The notes: a model not told the origin generated them from the letters alone. Positions 8,656 through 19,767 are shown, counted from the stretch's first letter. The stretch: 64,000 nucleotides of DNA from an uncultured Pseudomonadota bacterium (GCA_913055625.1 CAJXJW010000004.1:186001-250000), one strand, 5' to 3'. Translations and numbers: made by a program.

Positions 8656-10020
8656 TTACCGGTGGGCTTCCGAGTGCTCCGCAACGAGGCCGGCACTCTG
8701 CGACTGCAGGATGTTGATGATCTTCTTGCTCTGACCGCTGACGATCGTGTGCAGGAGAACCATCGGGATCGCGACCAGCAGGCCGAGTACCGTCGTGACC
8801 AGTGCCTGCGAGATACCGCCGGCCATCAGTTTCGGATCACCCGCGCCGTAAAGCGTGATGACCTGGAACGTGTTGATCATGCCGGTGACCGTACCGAGCA
8901 GGCCCATGAGCGGAGCCACGACCGATACGACCTTGATGAACAACAGGCCCGTGGTCAGGCCGGGCATTTCCTTGAGCGCCGCCTCGCTGAGTTTGAGCTC
9001 GAGCGTTTCGGTATCGGCGTTTCGGTTCGATTCGTAGGCCGCGAGGACCCGTCCGAGCGGATTGTCCGTCCGGGCCGTGTCGCTCTTGAGCTGCGCCGTA
9101 ACCTTGCGGCTCGCCGTCGACAGGGCCAGCAGGCGCCAGATGGCGATCAGCACACCGATCACGCCGAGAATAGCGATCGCGTAACCGACATAGCCGCCCT
9201 GGTGGAACTTATCCATCAGCGTCGGGGTTTCAACCAGCAGGCCGAGAATGCCGCCGCGCGTCACGTCCAGGCCGAACCCGACCGGTTCGTCGCCCGGCTG
9301 GGCATCGAGCAGTGCTTCCGTGGTGCTGACGAGGCGGCCCTCAGGCTGGCGCACGAGCTCGGCCAGCGTGCCGTCGTCCTTCACGACCAGGTAGCCGCCC
9401 GGCCCGACGACGTTGAACAGGCCGACACGCACGACTTCCTCATCCGCCTGTTCGCCACTCGCCTTCGTGACGTTGTGGCGGAAGCGTACGACCTTGCCCG
9501 ACTCGGTGACTTCCTGCTGCAGCATGTACCACAGCGTCTCGATGTCCTCGATGGACGCGAGTTCGGTAGCGCTGGCCATCTTCGTGCCGAGCTCTGTCAG
9601 GAAAGCGCCGCGCTCCGGGTATTGCAGGTTCGTCAGCGAGTTGTTGAACCGGCCTTGCGTATCGCCCGACACGGTCTGCAGCACGCCGAAGAGCTCCTTC
9701 AGCGCGCCGAGGCGCTGGTCCAGTGCGCTCCGTGCCGTGATGATCTTCTGCTGGTTCTCCTCGAACAGCTGCTCGAGGCGTTCGCTCTCACGCTCCTGGC
9801 GAGTGCGCTCCGCGCGTGCCTGGTTCAGCAGGTTCTGCTGTTCGCCGCGGGCAGCATTGAATCGCTGCTCGCGCTGCCGAGCCTCTGCCGAGTCCCGGGC
9901 CTGTCCCTGTTCGATCAGCCGCAGCAGATCCTGCATGCTTCGGGCATTGTCCTGCGCGCCGGCGACCTGGGCTCCGAATGCCAGCAGCGTCGCTGCCAGT
10001 ACAGTAATGATGCGTTTCAT
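8656..10020 (-). CDS. Long MotA/TolQ/ExbB protein, TtpC-like
   Basis: 454 residues. A signal peptide (MKRIITVLAATLLAFGAQVAGAQ) is followed by a long periplasmic coiled coil (about 30-125, rich in Glu, Arg and Gln), a beta-rich middle part, then a C-terminal ExbB channel with VAPLMGLLGTVTGMINTFQVITLYGAGDP and SQALVTTVLGLLVAIPMVLLH. It matches TtpC of Vibrio/Shewanella TonB2 systems, which is needed together with ExbB2 for TonB2 function. It starts one base after the DUF3450 stop. Confidence 0.88.
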   Translation of the reverse strand: MKRIITVLAATLLAFGAQVAGAQDNARSMQDLLRLIEQGQARDSAEARQREQRFNAARGEQQNLLNQARAERTRQERESERLEQLFEENQQKIITARSALDQRLGALKELFGVLQTVSGDTQGRFNNSLTNLQYPERGAFLTELGTKMASATELASIEDIETLWYMLQQEVTESGKVVRFRHNVTKASGEQADEEVVRVGLFNVVGPGGYLVVKDDGTLAELVRQPEGRLVSTTEALLDAQPGDEPVGFGLDVTRGGILGLLVETPTLMDKFHQGGYVGYAIAILGVIGVLIAIWRLLALSTASRKVTAQLKSDTARTDNPLGRVLAAYESNRNADTETLELKLSEAALKEMPGLTTGLLFIKVVSVVAPLMGLLGTVTGMINTFQVITLYGAGDPKLMAGGISQALVTTVLGLLVAIPMVLLHTIVSGQSKKIINILQSQSAGLVAEHSEAHR

Positions 10021-10806
10021 TTAAGAAGCCTCCGACGGTGCACTGACCGGGACGGTAATGATCTCGGGCGCGATCAGCTGACGAGCCATGCGCAGGCCGG
10101 TGCGGACTTCGCTGCGGGCGTCGTTGTCCGGGACCCAGTCACGGATCTCGTTGTCCCAGCGACCGGTCATGGTCGCATCCTCGGACTGGTAGTACAGGCC
10201 GACACGGCCGATACGCAGGATGTTGTAGACGCGCGTCTCGCTGCCATCCAGGGTCAGCGCCTGCTCGTAAGTATCGACGGAGTTTCCGTAATCGTTCTCG
10301 ATCTGGTACGCCTCCATCACCTTGCGAAACTTCTCGGCGACGGATACGTCGGAGCGCTCCATGATCGACTTCAGGTTGCCGATACGCTCGGTGCGCTCTT
10401 CCATCAGAAAGGGCACGTCCAGCGCGATCGACTGCTCGAGGCCGTCGATCATGCGCGTCATCAGCGGCACGATCTGCCGGTTGATGACGTCGACCTGGTC
10501 CATCGACAGTGCGATGTCGTCGAGCGTCGCCTGCTGACCGGCCGTCTGCGCCCGCATCAGGTCGTTGTAGACACGCAGGCCGTCGATCTCCTTATTGATG
10601 GAACGGTACTGGTCTTCCAGTGACCGGGTTCCTTCGACGATGTCGTTGATCCTCTCCTGCGACTGCTGGGCCAGCGAAAGACGACGCTGCTCGGCTTGCA
10701 GGACCTGATCCACCGACTGGGCGAAAACGCTGCCGGTGATCGACAGCGCCGCGACAGCGAGAGCTGCTGCGACCAGTCTCCGACTGCTCGTTATGCACCG
10801 TTTCAT
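10021..10806 (-). CDS. DUF3450 periplasmic coiled-coil protein
   Basis: 261 residues with a signal peptide (LVAAALAVAALSITGSVFAQ) and an extended coiled coil (about 30-110, repeating Gln, Glu and Leu), then RWDNEIRDWVPDNDARSEVRTGLRMARQLIAPEII typical of DUF3450. It is always found at the head of TtpC-type TonB operons; its biochemical role is unknown. AAGGAG precedes the ATG. It is the first gene of the operon, and its promoter must lie in the gap to ilvC. Confidence 0.88.
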   Translation of the reverse strand: MKRCITSSRRLVAAALAVAALSITGSVFAQSVDQVLQAEQRRLSLAQQSQERINDIVEGTRSLEDQYRSINKEIDGLRVYNDLMRAQTAGQQATLDDIALSMDQVDVINRQIVPLMTRMIDGLEQSIALDVPFLMEERTERIGNLKSIMERSDVSVAEKFRKVMEAYQIENDYGNSVDTYEQALTLDGSETRVYNILRIGRVGLYYQSEDATMTGRWDNEIRDWVPDNDARSEVRTGLRMARQLIAPEIITVPVSAPSEAS

Positions 10807-11219
10807 GAACGCTCCTTAAGACTTCTCGGGTCGAGTTGATTAACAGTTCCGGAGAGGGATGCACGCATCTTGCCAACAGCGTTCAGCCTGATACCCGCAA
10901 ACATGAAAACACAGGAAGCGATGACTTTGCTCCTGAGTGCGCACGCGACCCTCTCCACAATCGCCGCGGCGATGAAATTTTCGGACCTATCTTTGCTCTC
11001 GTTTGTCGGCTTTCCGAAATCCGCAGACTTCGGCTTCCCCGCCTTTTATCCTTGATTCTGCTCGGTCCACAAATCCGGGACCAAGAATAACATAGTCACA
11101 TCGGATCGCCAGCCCAAGCGAGACATAAGTTTCAGCCCGATTTCGGCACCGCGAATACGTCCGGATCGGGCATCGATCGATGGCCGTGTTAGTAACACAA
11201 GTAACTGAAAAACCATGAG
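10807..11219. other. Intergenic spacer upstream of the TonB2 operon
   Basis: About 410 bp with lower GC than its surroundings, particularly 11035-11110. It must hold the minus-strand promoter of the DUF3450-tonB operon, but no hexamer pair there is convincing (TTGTGG with GATAAA 16 bp apart on the minus strand is the best seen). No clear Fur-box-like repeat was found. Short frames here have no Shine-Dalgarno and no recognisable product. Confidence 0.5.
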
Positions 11220-11248
11220 TTGACATCACATTGGCCATGCAACATCAT
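11220..11248 (+). promoter_or_regulatory. Predicted sigma-70 promoter of the ilvC-leuACDB leader
   Basis: Consensus -35 TTGACA (11220-11225), 17-bp spacer, weak -10 CATCAT (11243-11248, 4 of 6). Transcription would begin near 11255, on or next to the ATG of the leader ORF, so the leader may be translated from a leaderless mRNA. Confidence 0.55.
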
Positions 11249-11255
11249 GCGCCGC

Positions 11256-11354
11256 ATGAACAACGCGCCGATCATTCGCCTGTCCGCTGCCGAGCGCGAC
11301 GTGGCGCGTGTATTGCCGCTCGATCTCCTTCTTCTCGGGGGCCTGAGCGGGTAG
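11256..11354 (+). CDS. Putative ilv/leu leader peptide
   Basis: A 32-codon ORF directly upstream of the ilvC terminator. Twelve of 32 residues are branched-chain: Ile6-Ile7, Leu9, Val16, Val19-Leu20, Leu22, Leu24 to Leu27 as four consecutive leucines (codons CTC CTT CTT CTC at 11325-11336), and Leu30. This is the composition expected of an attenuation leader sensing charged tRNA-Leu/Val/Ile. No Shine-Dalgarno is visible, which fits the predicted transcription start at the ATG. The stop TAG is 28 nt before the terminator stem. It is too short for homology to be judged by eye; the call rests on composition and position. Confidence 0.65.
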   Translation: MNNAPIIRLSAAERDVARVLPLDLLLLGGLSG

Positions 11355-11382
11355 CGCGTACCGAAAGGACACGAATCGCCGA

Positions 11383-11418
11383 CCCCGCATCCCAACACAG
11401 GATTGCGGGGTTTTTTTT
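11383..11418 (+). terminator. Intrinsic terminator/attenuator upstream of ilvC
   Basis: Stem CCCCGCATCC (11383-11392) pairs with GGA-TTGCGGGG (11400-11410, one bulged T), loop of 7 nt, followed by eight T's. It sits 50 bp before the ilvC ATG and after the leader ORF. A competing antiterminator is possible: GCGGGT at 11347-11352, overlapping the leader stop, can pair with ACCCCGC at 11382-11388 (one bulged C), disrupting the terminator when the ribosome stalls at the Leu codons. Confidence 0.8.
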
Positions 11419-11468
11419 ATCTCAGCCGACGCAGCAATGCCATTTTGGAAACGAGGAAGAGAACGACA

Positions 11469-12455
11469 ATGAAATTGTATTCAGAAGCCGACGTCGATAC
11501 GTCCGTACTCGACGGCCGGCAAATCACGATTCTCGGCTACGGCAGCCAGGGCCGTGCCCACGCGCTGAACCTCAAGGATTCGGGTTTTGACGTCGTCGTC
11601 GGCCTGCGCAAGAGCGGCAAGAGCTGGGCTCGTGCCGAAGCGGACGGCCTCACCGTGAAAGAGCCTGTCGACGCCGTCAAGGGCGCCGCGATCATCGCCT
11701 TCCTGACCCCCGACATGGTGCAGAAGAAGCTCTACGAAACCGTGGAGCCCGCGATCGACAAGGGCGCGACCCTGCTGTTCGCCCACGGTTTTGCCGTGCA
11801 TTTCGGCCAGGTTGCACCGCGTGAGGACCTCGACGTCGTGCTGATCGCGCCGAAGGGACCGGGCGGCCTCGTTCGCCGCCAGTACGAGGAAGGCCACGGC
11901 GTGCCCTGCCTCGTGGCCATTCACCAGGACGCGACCGGCAACGCACTCGCACTGGCGCTCGCCTACTCCGCCGGTATCGGCGGCGCCCGCGCCGGCGTCA
12001 TCGAGACGACGTTCGCCGAGGAGACGGAAACCGACCTGTTCGGCGAACAGGCCGTGCTCTGCGGCGGCGCCACCGAGCTGATCGTCGCCGGCTTCGAAAC
12101 GCTGGTGGATGCCGGGTACCAGCCCGAGGTCGCGTATTACGAGGTCATGCACGAGCTGAAGCTGATCGTCGACCTGCTGCACGAGGGCGGACTGCGCAAG
12201 ATGCACGAATTCATCAGCGACACGGCTGCCTGGGGCGACCTGGTCAGCGGCCCTCGCGTCGTTGACGACAACTCGCGCGCCGCGATGAAGGCGATTCTCA
12301 CGGATATCCAGGATGGCACGTTCGCCCGCAACTGGATCGCCGAGAACGAGAACGGCATGCCCGAGTTCAAGCGGCGCATGAACGCCGACCTGGAACACCC
12401 GATCGAATCGGTCGGCAAGGCTCTGAGAAGCCGCATGGATTGGCTGGAAGGCTAG
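11469..12455 (+). CDS. ilvC: Ketol-acid reductoisomerase, class I
   Basis: 328 residues. It converts 2-acetolactate or 2-aceto-2-hydroxybutyrate to the 2,3-dihydroxy acids, the second common step to Val, Leu and Ile. Seen: Rossmann motif GYGSQG (23-28), the beta2-alphaB loop LRKSGKSW with Arg/Lys/Ser typical of NADPH use, [21 protein letters not shown], and the metal site TDLFGEQ with [13 protein letters not shown] longer frame exists to 11403 but that part covers the terminator; ATG 11469 has GAGGAAGAG upstream. The catalytic subunits of acetolactate synthase (ilvBH) are not in the window. Confidence 0.97.
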   Translation: MKLYSEADVDTSVLDGRQITILGYGSQGRAHALNLKDSGFDVVVGLRKSGKSWARAEADGLTVKEPVDAVKGAAIIAFLTPDMVQKKLYETVEPAIDKGATLLFAHGFAVHFGQVAPREDLDVVLIAPKGPGGLVRRQYEEGHGVPCLVAIHQDATGNALALALAYSAGIGGARAGVIETTFAEETETDLFGEQAVLCGGATELIVAGFETLVDAGYQPEVAYYEVMHELKLIVDLLHEGGLRKMHEFISDTAAWGDLVSGPRVVDDNSRAAMKAILTDIQDGTFARNWIAENENGMPEFKRRMNADLEHPIESVGKALRSRMDWLEG

Positions 12456-12481
12456 CTCACCTCACCACAACCGGAGACACG

Positions 12482-14061
<1,580 letters not shown>

Positions 14062-14062
<1 letters not shown>

Positions 14063-15468
14063 TGAAGACGCTGTTCGAGAAAGTCTGGGACGACCACGTC
14101 GTCGTTCCGGAGACGGCGGATACGCCGGCCATCCTGTACATCGACCTGCACATCGTGCACGAAGTGACGAGCCCGCAGGCGTTCTCGCTGTTGCGCTCGC
14201 AGAAGCTGCCGGTGCGGCGTCCGGACCTGACGCTGGCCACGATGGACCATTCGACCCCGACGGTCCCCGGCAGCACGTTCCGGGACCTCGCGGTCGTCGG
14301 TGAGAACGCGGCGCAGCAGATCCGCCAGATGGAAGAGAACTGCGCCGGGTTCGGCGTCGACCTGCTGGGCTACGGCCACGCAAACCGCGGCATCGTACAC
14401 GTGATCGGGCCGGAACTCGGGGCGACTCAGCCGGGTAAGACGATCGTGTGCGGCGACAGTCACACGAGCACGCACGGCGCGTTCGGCGCGCTCGCGTTCG
14501 GCATCGGCACGACAGAGGTCGGGCACGTGCTCGCGACGCAGTGCCTGCTGCAACGTCGGCCGAAGACGCTGGCCGTGACGGTCGACGGCGCCCTGCCCGC
14601 CGGCGTCACGGCGAAAGACGTCGTCCTCGCCATCATCGGGCACATCGGCGTTGACGGCGGCACCGGCCACGTCATCGAGTATCGGGGCAGCGCCATCCGC
14701 TCGCTCGACATGGAGCAACGTATGACCGTGTGCAACATGTCGATCGAAGCCGGCGCGCGCGCCGGCATGATTGCCCCCGACGACACGACGATCGAGTACC
14801 TCGACGGCCGGCCGCGGGCGCCCACGGGTGCCGACTGGGACGCCGCCGTCGCTCGGTGGCGCACGCTGCGCAGCGACGACGGTGCGGCGTTCGACCGTGA
14901 AGTGACGCTGGACGCCGCGACGCTGCAGCCGATGGTCACGTTCGGCACGAATCCCGGCATGGTGCTCGGCATCAACGATCCGGTCCCGTCGTCCGGCGAT
15001 GCGAGCTTCCGCAAGGCGTTGGACTACATGCGCGTGGAGCCGGGCAAGCCGATGACGGGACAGGCGGTGGACGTCGTCTTCATCGGCAGCTGCACGAACG
15101 GCAGGCTCTCGGATCTCGAGCAGGCGGCTGCCGTGCTGCGCGGACGGCGCGTGGCGGACGGCGTCCGCATGCTGGTAGTTCCCGGCTCTCAGCGCGTCAA
15201 GGACGAGGCGGAAGCCCTCGGTCTCGACCGGGTCTTCACCGAGGCCGGCGCCGAGTGGCGCGAGGCCGGCTGCTCGATGTGCATCGGTATGAACGGCGAC
15301 ATCGCGCAACCGGGCCAGCTCAGCGTGAGTACGAGCAACCGCAATTTCGAGGGCCGCCAGGGTGTCGGCGCGCGCACCGTGCTCGCGAGCCCGGTCACGG
15401 CGGCGGCGGCCGCGGTCGCCGGACGGGTCACGGACCCGCGCACGCTGCTCGGACAACAGGAAAGCTGA
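14062..15468 (+). CDS. leuC: 3-isopropylmalate dehydratase large subunit
   Basis: 468 residues. The 4Fe-4S aconitase-type subunit isomerises 2- to 3-isopropylmalate with LeuD. Cluster ligands are in FIGSCTNGR and in [17 protein letters not shown] and [22 protein letters not shown] are typical. Starts inside the leuA stop (TGATG). Confidence 0.97.
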
Positions 15469-15470
15469 CG

Positions 15471-16055
15471 ATGAAACCGCTGACCACCTTCCAATCACGC
15501 ACCGTCGTCCTGCCGACGCGCGACATCGACACCGACCAGATCATCGCGGCCCGTTTCCTCACGACGACGACGCGCGACGGCCTCGGCGCCTCGCTGTTCC
15601 ACGACCTGCGCTTCGGCGCGGACGGCCAGCCGCGGCCCGATTTTCCGCTGAACCGCCCGGAAGCCGAGGGCTGTCGAATCCTGGTGGCCGGCAACAACTT
15701 CGGTTGCGGCTCGTCCCGCGAGCACGCCCCGTGGGCCCTGCTCGACTACGGCTTCCAGGCCGTGATCTCCACCGAGATCGCGGACATCTTCTTCAACAAC
15801 GCGCTGAAAAACGGCCTCGTCCCGATCGTCGTCGACGCCGACGTACACGCCTGGCTCGTCGACAATCCCGGGGTCGACGTTTCGGTCGACGTGCGCGAAT
15901 CGGTCATCGGGCTGCCCGACGGCCGGCGCATCGGGTTCCCGATCGACGGCTTCGCGCGGCATTGCCTCGTCGAGGGCATCGACCAGCTCGGATTCCTGCG
16001 GCAGCATGCCGCCGCCATCGACCGCTTCGAGGAGGAGCGCGCTTGGAAGCCCTGA
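15471..16055 (+). CDS. leuD: 3-isopropylmalate dehydratase small subunit
   Basis: 194 residues, the swivel domain of isopropylmalate isomerase. Seen: [31 protein letters not shown] and [21 protein letters not shown] 15471 lies 2 bp after the leuC stop. The last 13 bp overlap leuB. Confidence 0.97.
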   Translation: MKPLTTFQSRTVVLPTRDIDTDQIIAARFLTTTTRDGLGASLFHDLRFGADGQPRPDFPLNRPEAEGCRILVAGNNFGCGSSREHAPWALLDYGFQAVISTEIADIFFNNALKNGLVPIVVDADVHAWLVDNPGVDVSVDVRESVIGLPDGRRIGFPIDGFARHCLVEGIDQLGFLRQHAAAIDRFEEERAWKP

Positions 16056-17104
16056 TCACCCTGCTCCCCGGCGACGGCATCGGCCCCGAGGTCGTTGCGT
16101 CGGGACGCGCCGTGCTCGACCGCATCGCCGAGCGGCACGGCCACCAGTTCAGCTACCGCGAAGCACTCGCCGGTGGCGCGGCCATCGACGAAACCGGCAG
16201 CCCGTTGCCGGACGAGACGATCGATGCCTGCCTCGAGGCGGACGCGGTCCTGCTCGGCGCGGTCGGCGGGCCGAAGTGGTCGGACCCGAACGCCCCCGTG
16301 CGGCCGGAACAGGGCCTGTTGAAGCTGCGTGAAGTCCTCGGCGTCTACGCGAACCTCCGCCCGGTCCGCGTGCTGCCGGAACTGGCCGGCGCCTCACCGC
16401 TCAAGGCCGAGCGGCTGCGCGGCGTCGACCTCGTCGTCGTCCGCGAGCTGACCGGCGGCATCTATTTCGGCGAGAAGACGCGCACGGCGACGTCGGCCTC
16501 GGATCTCTGCACCTACACCGTTGCCGAGATCGAGCGCATCGTTCGCGTCGCTGCCCGCCTCGCCGCGTCCCGCCGCGGCCGGCTGTGCTCCGTCGACAAG
16601 GCGAACGTCCTGGAGACGTCGCGCCTGTGGCGTGACACGACGAACCGCGTCATGGCGAGCGAGTTCCCGGAGGTCAGGCTGGAGACCCTCCTCGTCGACG
16701 CCGCCGCGATGCACCTGTTGAGCCGCCCGGCCGACTTCGACGTCATCGTGACCGAGAACATGTTCGGCGACATCCTCACGGACGAAGCCTCGATGCTGGC
16801 CGGTTCGCTGGGCCTGTTGCCGTCGGCCTCGCTCGGCGATTCGAAACGCGGCCTGTACGAACCGATCCACGGTTCGGCGCCTGACATTGCGGGCAAGGGT
16901 CTCGCCAACCCGGCAGCGACGATCGCGAGCACCGCGATGCTGCTGCGACACAGCCTCGAACTGGACGTCGAAGCCAGCGCCGTGGAAGTCGCGCTGGCAG
17001 GCGTGCTGCGGGCGGGCGCGCGGACGGCGGACCTGGCCGCTGCCGGCGAGGAGGCGCTCAGCACGGGCGCGTTCACGGCCGCGGTGATCGACGCCCTCAG
17101 CTGA
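16043..17104 (+). CDS. leuB: 3-isopropylmalate dehydrogenase (TTG start)
   Basis: 353 residues. NAD-dependent oxidative decarboxylation of 3-isopropylmalate to 2-ketoisocaproate. The protein must begin (M)[16 protein letters not shown], and the only fitting initiator is TTG at 16043, preceded by GGAGGAG five bases upstream and nested in the end of leuD. Seen: AVGGPKW, the ELTGGIYFG block, and [27 protein letters not shown] (two parts). It ends 8 bp inside the convergent metX. Confidence 0.95.
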   Translation: MEALITLLPGDGIGPEVVASGRAVLDRIAERHGHQFSYREALAGGAAIDETGSPLPDETIDACLEADAVLLGAVGGPKWSDPNAPVRPEQGLLKLREVLGVYANLRPVRVLPELAGASPLKAERLRGVDLVVVRELTGGIYFGEKTRTATSASDLCTYTVAEIERIVRVAARLAASRRGRLCSVDKANVLETSRLWRDTTNRVMASEFPEVRLETLLVDAAAMHLLSRPADFDVIVTENMFGDILTDEASMLAGSLGLLPSASLGDSKRGLYEPIHGSAPDIAGKGLANPAATIASTAMLLRHSLELDVEASAVEVALAGVLRAGARTADLAAAGEEALSTGAFTAAVIDALS

Positions 17105-18191
17105 CCGCGTTCCTCCGCGACGCGGGCGCGAACACGCGCTCGCGAAAGTCCCTGATCAATTCACCGAGCGCTTTCGTCTCGATCAGGAAGCCGTCGTGGC
17201 CGTGGGCCGACTCGAGAACGGCGTACTCCGAGGCCGGCAGGTGCGCCGCGAGATACTGCTGTTCCGACGGCGGGTACAGCGCGTCGCTGCTCACCGAAAC
17301 GACGAGCGCCGGCTGGCGGATGCCGCGCAGCACGTCCGGGTAGTCGCCGCGGCCGCGCGCGAGGTCGTGGCTGTGCATCGCGTGCGTCAGCGTGACGTAA
17401 GTGTTCGCATCGAAACGCGAGTTGATCTTGCGGCCCTGGTGCTGCAGGTAGGACTGCACCTGGAATTGCCCGTCGTCGCGCGTATCACGGCCGAAACGCT
17501 CGTCGAACGAGTCCCAGCTGCGGTACGTGCAGACGGCCATCATGCGGGCCGCCGCCAGGCCGCGCTCCGGCGGCCGGTCGTCGCTGTAGTAGCCCCCCTG
17601 CCAGTCCGGGTCCGCCGCGATCGCCGCGCGCTGCGCCTCGCTCACGCCGATGCACCAGGCCGAATGGCGCCCCCCGACGCCGATGGGCACGACGCTGCCG
17701 ACGCGCGCCGGGTAGCTCAGCGCCCACTCGAGCGCCTGCATCCCGCCGAGCGACGGGCCGGTAACGACCTGCACGAAGCCGATGCCGAGGCCGTCGAGCA
17801 GGACCCGCTCCAGGTTCACCATGTCGCGCACTGACACGCGCGGAAAGTCGGCGCGGTAGCGTTCCGACGTGCCGGGCTTGATGCTGACCGGCCCCGTGGT
17901 GCCATAGCAACTGCCCAGGATGTTCGCGCAGACGATGAAGTCCCGGGCCGGGTCGAACGCAAGGCCGGGGCCGATGATGCCGGGCCACCAGGCGTCGACG
18001 TCGGCGGACCCCGTGAGCGCGTGGCACACGAGCACCGTGCGTTCGCCGGCGTTCGCGATGTCGCCCCACGTCCGGTACGCGACCCGGACGCCGCGCAGGA
18101 CCTCGCCGCTCTCGAGCGTGAACTCGCCGTCGACGTCGAAGTATTGCGTCTCCGCGGATATCTGGCGTTGCAGGTGTTCGGGCAGGCTCAA
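17097..18191 (-). CDS. metX: Homoserine O-acyltransferase, MetX type
   Basis: 364 residues, alpha/beta hydrolase. It activates homoserine by O-acylation for methionine synthesis. Catalytic triad: Ser147 in [12 protein letters not shown], Asp303 in SSDALYPP, His332 in GHDGFL. MetX enzymes use acetyl-CoA, but in Xanthomonadales several are succinyltransferases, and the donor cannot be decided here. It lies 9 bp downstream of metB, in the same riboswitch-controlled unit. Its 3' end overlaps convergent leuB by 8 bp. Confidence 0.94.
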   Translation of the reverse strand: MSLPEHLQRQISAETQYFDVDGEFTLESGEVLRGVRVAYRTWGDIANAGERTVLVCHALTGSADVDAWWPGIIGPGLAFDPARDFIVCANILGSCYGTTGPVSIKPGTSERYRADFPRVSVRDMVNLERVLLDGLGIGFVQVVTGPSLGGMQALEWALSYPARVGSVVPIGVGGRHSAWCIGVSEAQRAAIAADPDWQGGYYSDDRPPERGLAAARMMAVCTYRSWDSFDERFGRDTRDDGQFQVQSYLQHQGRKINSRFDANTYVTLTHAMHSHDLARGRGDYPDVLRGIRQPALVVSVSSDALYPPSEQQYLAAHLPASEYAVLESAHGHDGFLIETKALGELIRDFRERVFAPASRRNAVS

Positions 18192-18200
18192 GGCCGTCGC

Positions 18201-19391
18201 TCAGGCCGCCGCGACCGGCTTCAGGTCCACCGCCTTGCGCGCCGCCGCCAGCGCCGCGAGCAGGTCGCCGGCGAGGTCGTCCGGGCTCTCGAGGCCGACC
18301 GACAGGCGAATGAGGCTCTTGCTGATCCCCGCCTCCGACAGCGCTTCGTCCGTGAGCGGCGCATGCGTCATCGTCGGCGGGTGGCAGACGAGACTCTCCA
18401 CGCCGCCCAGCGATTCCGCGAGCGAGAAATACTGCAGGTGTTCGACGAACGCCCGCACCGCGGCTTCGCCGCCGTCGATCTCGAAGCTCACCATGCCGCC
18501 GAAACCCTGCTGCTGGCTCGCCGCGATCACGTGGCCCGGGTGCGTCTCGAGGCCCGGGTAGTACACCGTGCGCACGTTCTGCTGCTCCGCGAGCAGGTGT
18601 GCCAGCAGGCTGGCGCTTTGCTCGTGCTGCCGGATGCGTACCTGCAGCGTACGGATGCCCCGCAACGTCAGGAAGCTGTCGAACGGCGCGCCGGTGGCGC
18701 CGATACAGTTGGCCCACCAGGTGAGTTGCTCGACGAGTTCATCGGTCTTCGCAATCACGGCGCCGCCGACGACGTCGCTGTGCCCGTTGATGTACTTCGT
18801 CGTCGAATGAATGACGAGGTCCGCGCCCAGCGCGATCGGCTGCTGCAGCGCCGGCGACAGGAACGTGTTATCGACCGCGTACAGCGCGCCGCATTCGCGT
18901 GCCAGCGCGGCAACCTTGCGGATATCCGTGATGCGCAGCAGCGGGTTCGACGGCGTCTCGCTGAGCACCAGCCGCGGCTTGCGGGCGAACGCCGCTTCCA
19001 GCGCCGCGTCGTCGGTCTGGTCGACGAACGCCACGTCGAAATGGCCCTTCTCGGCGAGCGCCTTGTACAGGCGGAACGTGCCGCCGTAGCAGTCGTGCGG
19101 CACGATCATCAGGTCGCCCGGATCCAGGAGCTGCACGATCACGTTCAGTGCCGCCATGCCGGACGAGGTCACGACCGCGCCGGCCCCGCCTTCGAGCTCC
19201 GCCAGCGCCGATGCCAGCGCATCGCGCGTGGGATTGCCGGATCGCGTGTAGTCGTACTGGCGCTTCTCGCCGAAGCCGGCAAACGCGTAGTTGGACGACA
19301 GGTGCAGCGGCGGCACCACGGCGCCGTGCTGGGTATCCGATTCGATGGCGGCTCGCACCGCGCGGGTTGCCGCTTTCGCCGATTCCGTCAT
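18201..19391 (-). CDS. metB: Cystathionine gamma-synthase
   Basis: 396 residues, PLP fold type I, Cys/Met metabolism family. It condenses O-acylhomoserine with cysteine to cystathionine. PLP lysine is Lys199 in HSTTKYINGHSD; SGNPTRDALASALAELEGG and ETPSNPLLRITDI are family blocks. ATG 19391 is chosen because CCGGAG lies upstream and the frame above it reaches towards the riboswitch platform. O-succinylhomoserine sulfhydrylase activity is an alternative in this family, but gene pairing with metX fits MetB. Confidence 0.92.
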   Translation of the reverse strand: MTESAKAATRAVRAAIESDTQHGAVVPPLHLSSNYAFAGFGEKRQYDYTRSGNPTRDALASALAELEGGAGAVVTSSGMAALNVIVQLLDPGDLMIVPHDCYGGTFRLYKALAEKGHFDVAFVDQTDDAALEAAFARKPRLVLSETPSNPLLRITDIRKVAALARECGALYAVDNTFLSPALQQPIALGADLVIHSTTKYINGHSDVVGGAVIAKTDELVEQLTWWANCIGATGAPFDSFLTLRGIRTLQVRIRQHEQSASLLAHLLAEQQNVRTVYYPGLETHPGHVIAASQQQGFGGMVSFEIDGGEAAVRAFVEHLQYFSLAESLGGVESLVCHPPTMTHAPLTDEALSEAGISKSLIRLSVGLESPDDLAGDLLAALAAARKAVDLKPVAAA

Positions 19392-19526
19392 GCGTGTCTC
19401 CGGGATTCCTGCTGTTCCTGCCAGCGCACCGTGCACCTGGCCTGTCGCTTCATCGGAACCCTGCGGGGCCGCAGAGGATGGGTGCCGTGCCCTTCACCGT
19501 CTGTCTTCGCCGGTGCTGCATCGACC

Positions 19527-19640
19527 CTCATCATTCGGCAGCCGGCAGCCACCGCAGGAGTTGGCACCTTTTCGGACGGGTTAGGTCCGCTGGTTGCCCC
19601 GGCGTCAAAGGGCCTTTCCCTCAGCCGGTCTCGATGAGTT
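19527..19640 (-). ncRNA. SAM-I (S-box) riboswitch
   Basis: Read on the minus strand, the aptamer shows the S-box core: CTGAGGGA, then GGCCCTTTGACGCCGGGGCAA (19592-19616 region), then GGTGCCAACTCCTGCGG. P1 is CTCATC (19638-19633) with GATGAG (19532-19527); P2 is CCGGC/GCCGG; P3 is CGGAC/GTCCG. It lies between a strong promoter and metB. About 135 nt separate the aptamer from the metB ATG, with no T-run terminator; the small CTGCG/CGCAG hairpin there may act, so regulation could be translational. High SAM should shut off metB-metX. Confidence 0.9.
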
Positions 19641-19647
19641 TCAGCGC

Positions 19648-19676
19648 AGTGTAGGCGGGCGTGCCGTGCCCGTCAA
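19648..19676 (-). promoter_or_regulatory. Sigma-70 promoter of the metB-metX transcript
   Basis: Minus strand: -35 TTGACG (19676-19671), 17-bp spacer, -10 TACACT (19653-19648). Transcription would begin near 19641, exactly at the 5' edge of the riboswitch. An A/T-rich tract at 19688-19712 lies just upstream and could act as an UP element. Confidence 0.75.
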
Positions 19677-19767
19677 CTAAACATGCAAGTTTTTTTATAT
19701 TTTTATAAATGGTTGCCCCTGTTACCGATTTCCTCGTTCCGCCGAGGCCGGGCCGGCCACCGGGGGC

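Noticed and set aside
8428..10623. 731-codon plus-strand open frame
   Set aside because: Antisense to exbB, TtpC-like and DUF3450 genes, all of which have clear homology and ribosome sites.
10859..11055. Short plus-strand frames between DUF3450 and ilvC
   Set aside because: No ribosome site and no promoter; sequence conservation cannot be assessed, and composition is not special.
10807..11219. Fur box controlling the TonB2 operon
   Set aside because: No GATAATGATAATCATTATC-like repeat was found in the upstream gap, so iron control is not supported by sequence.
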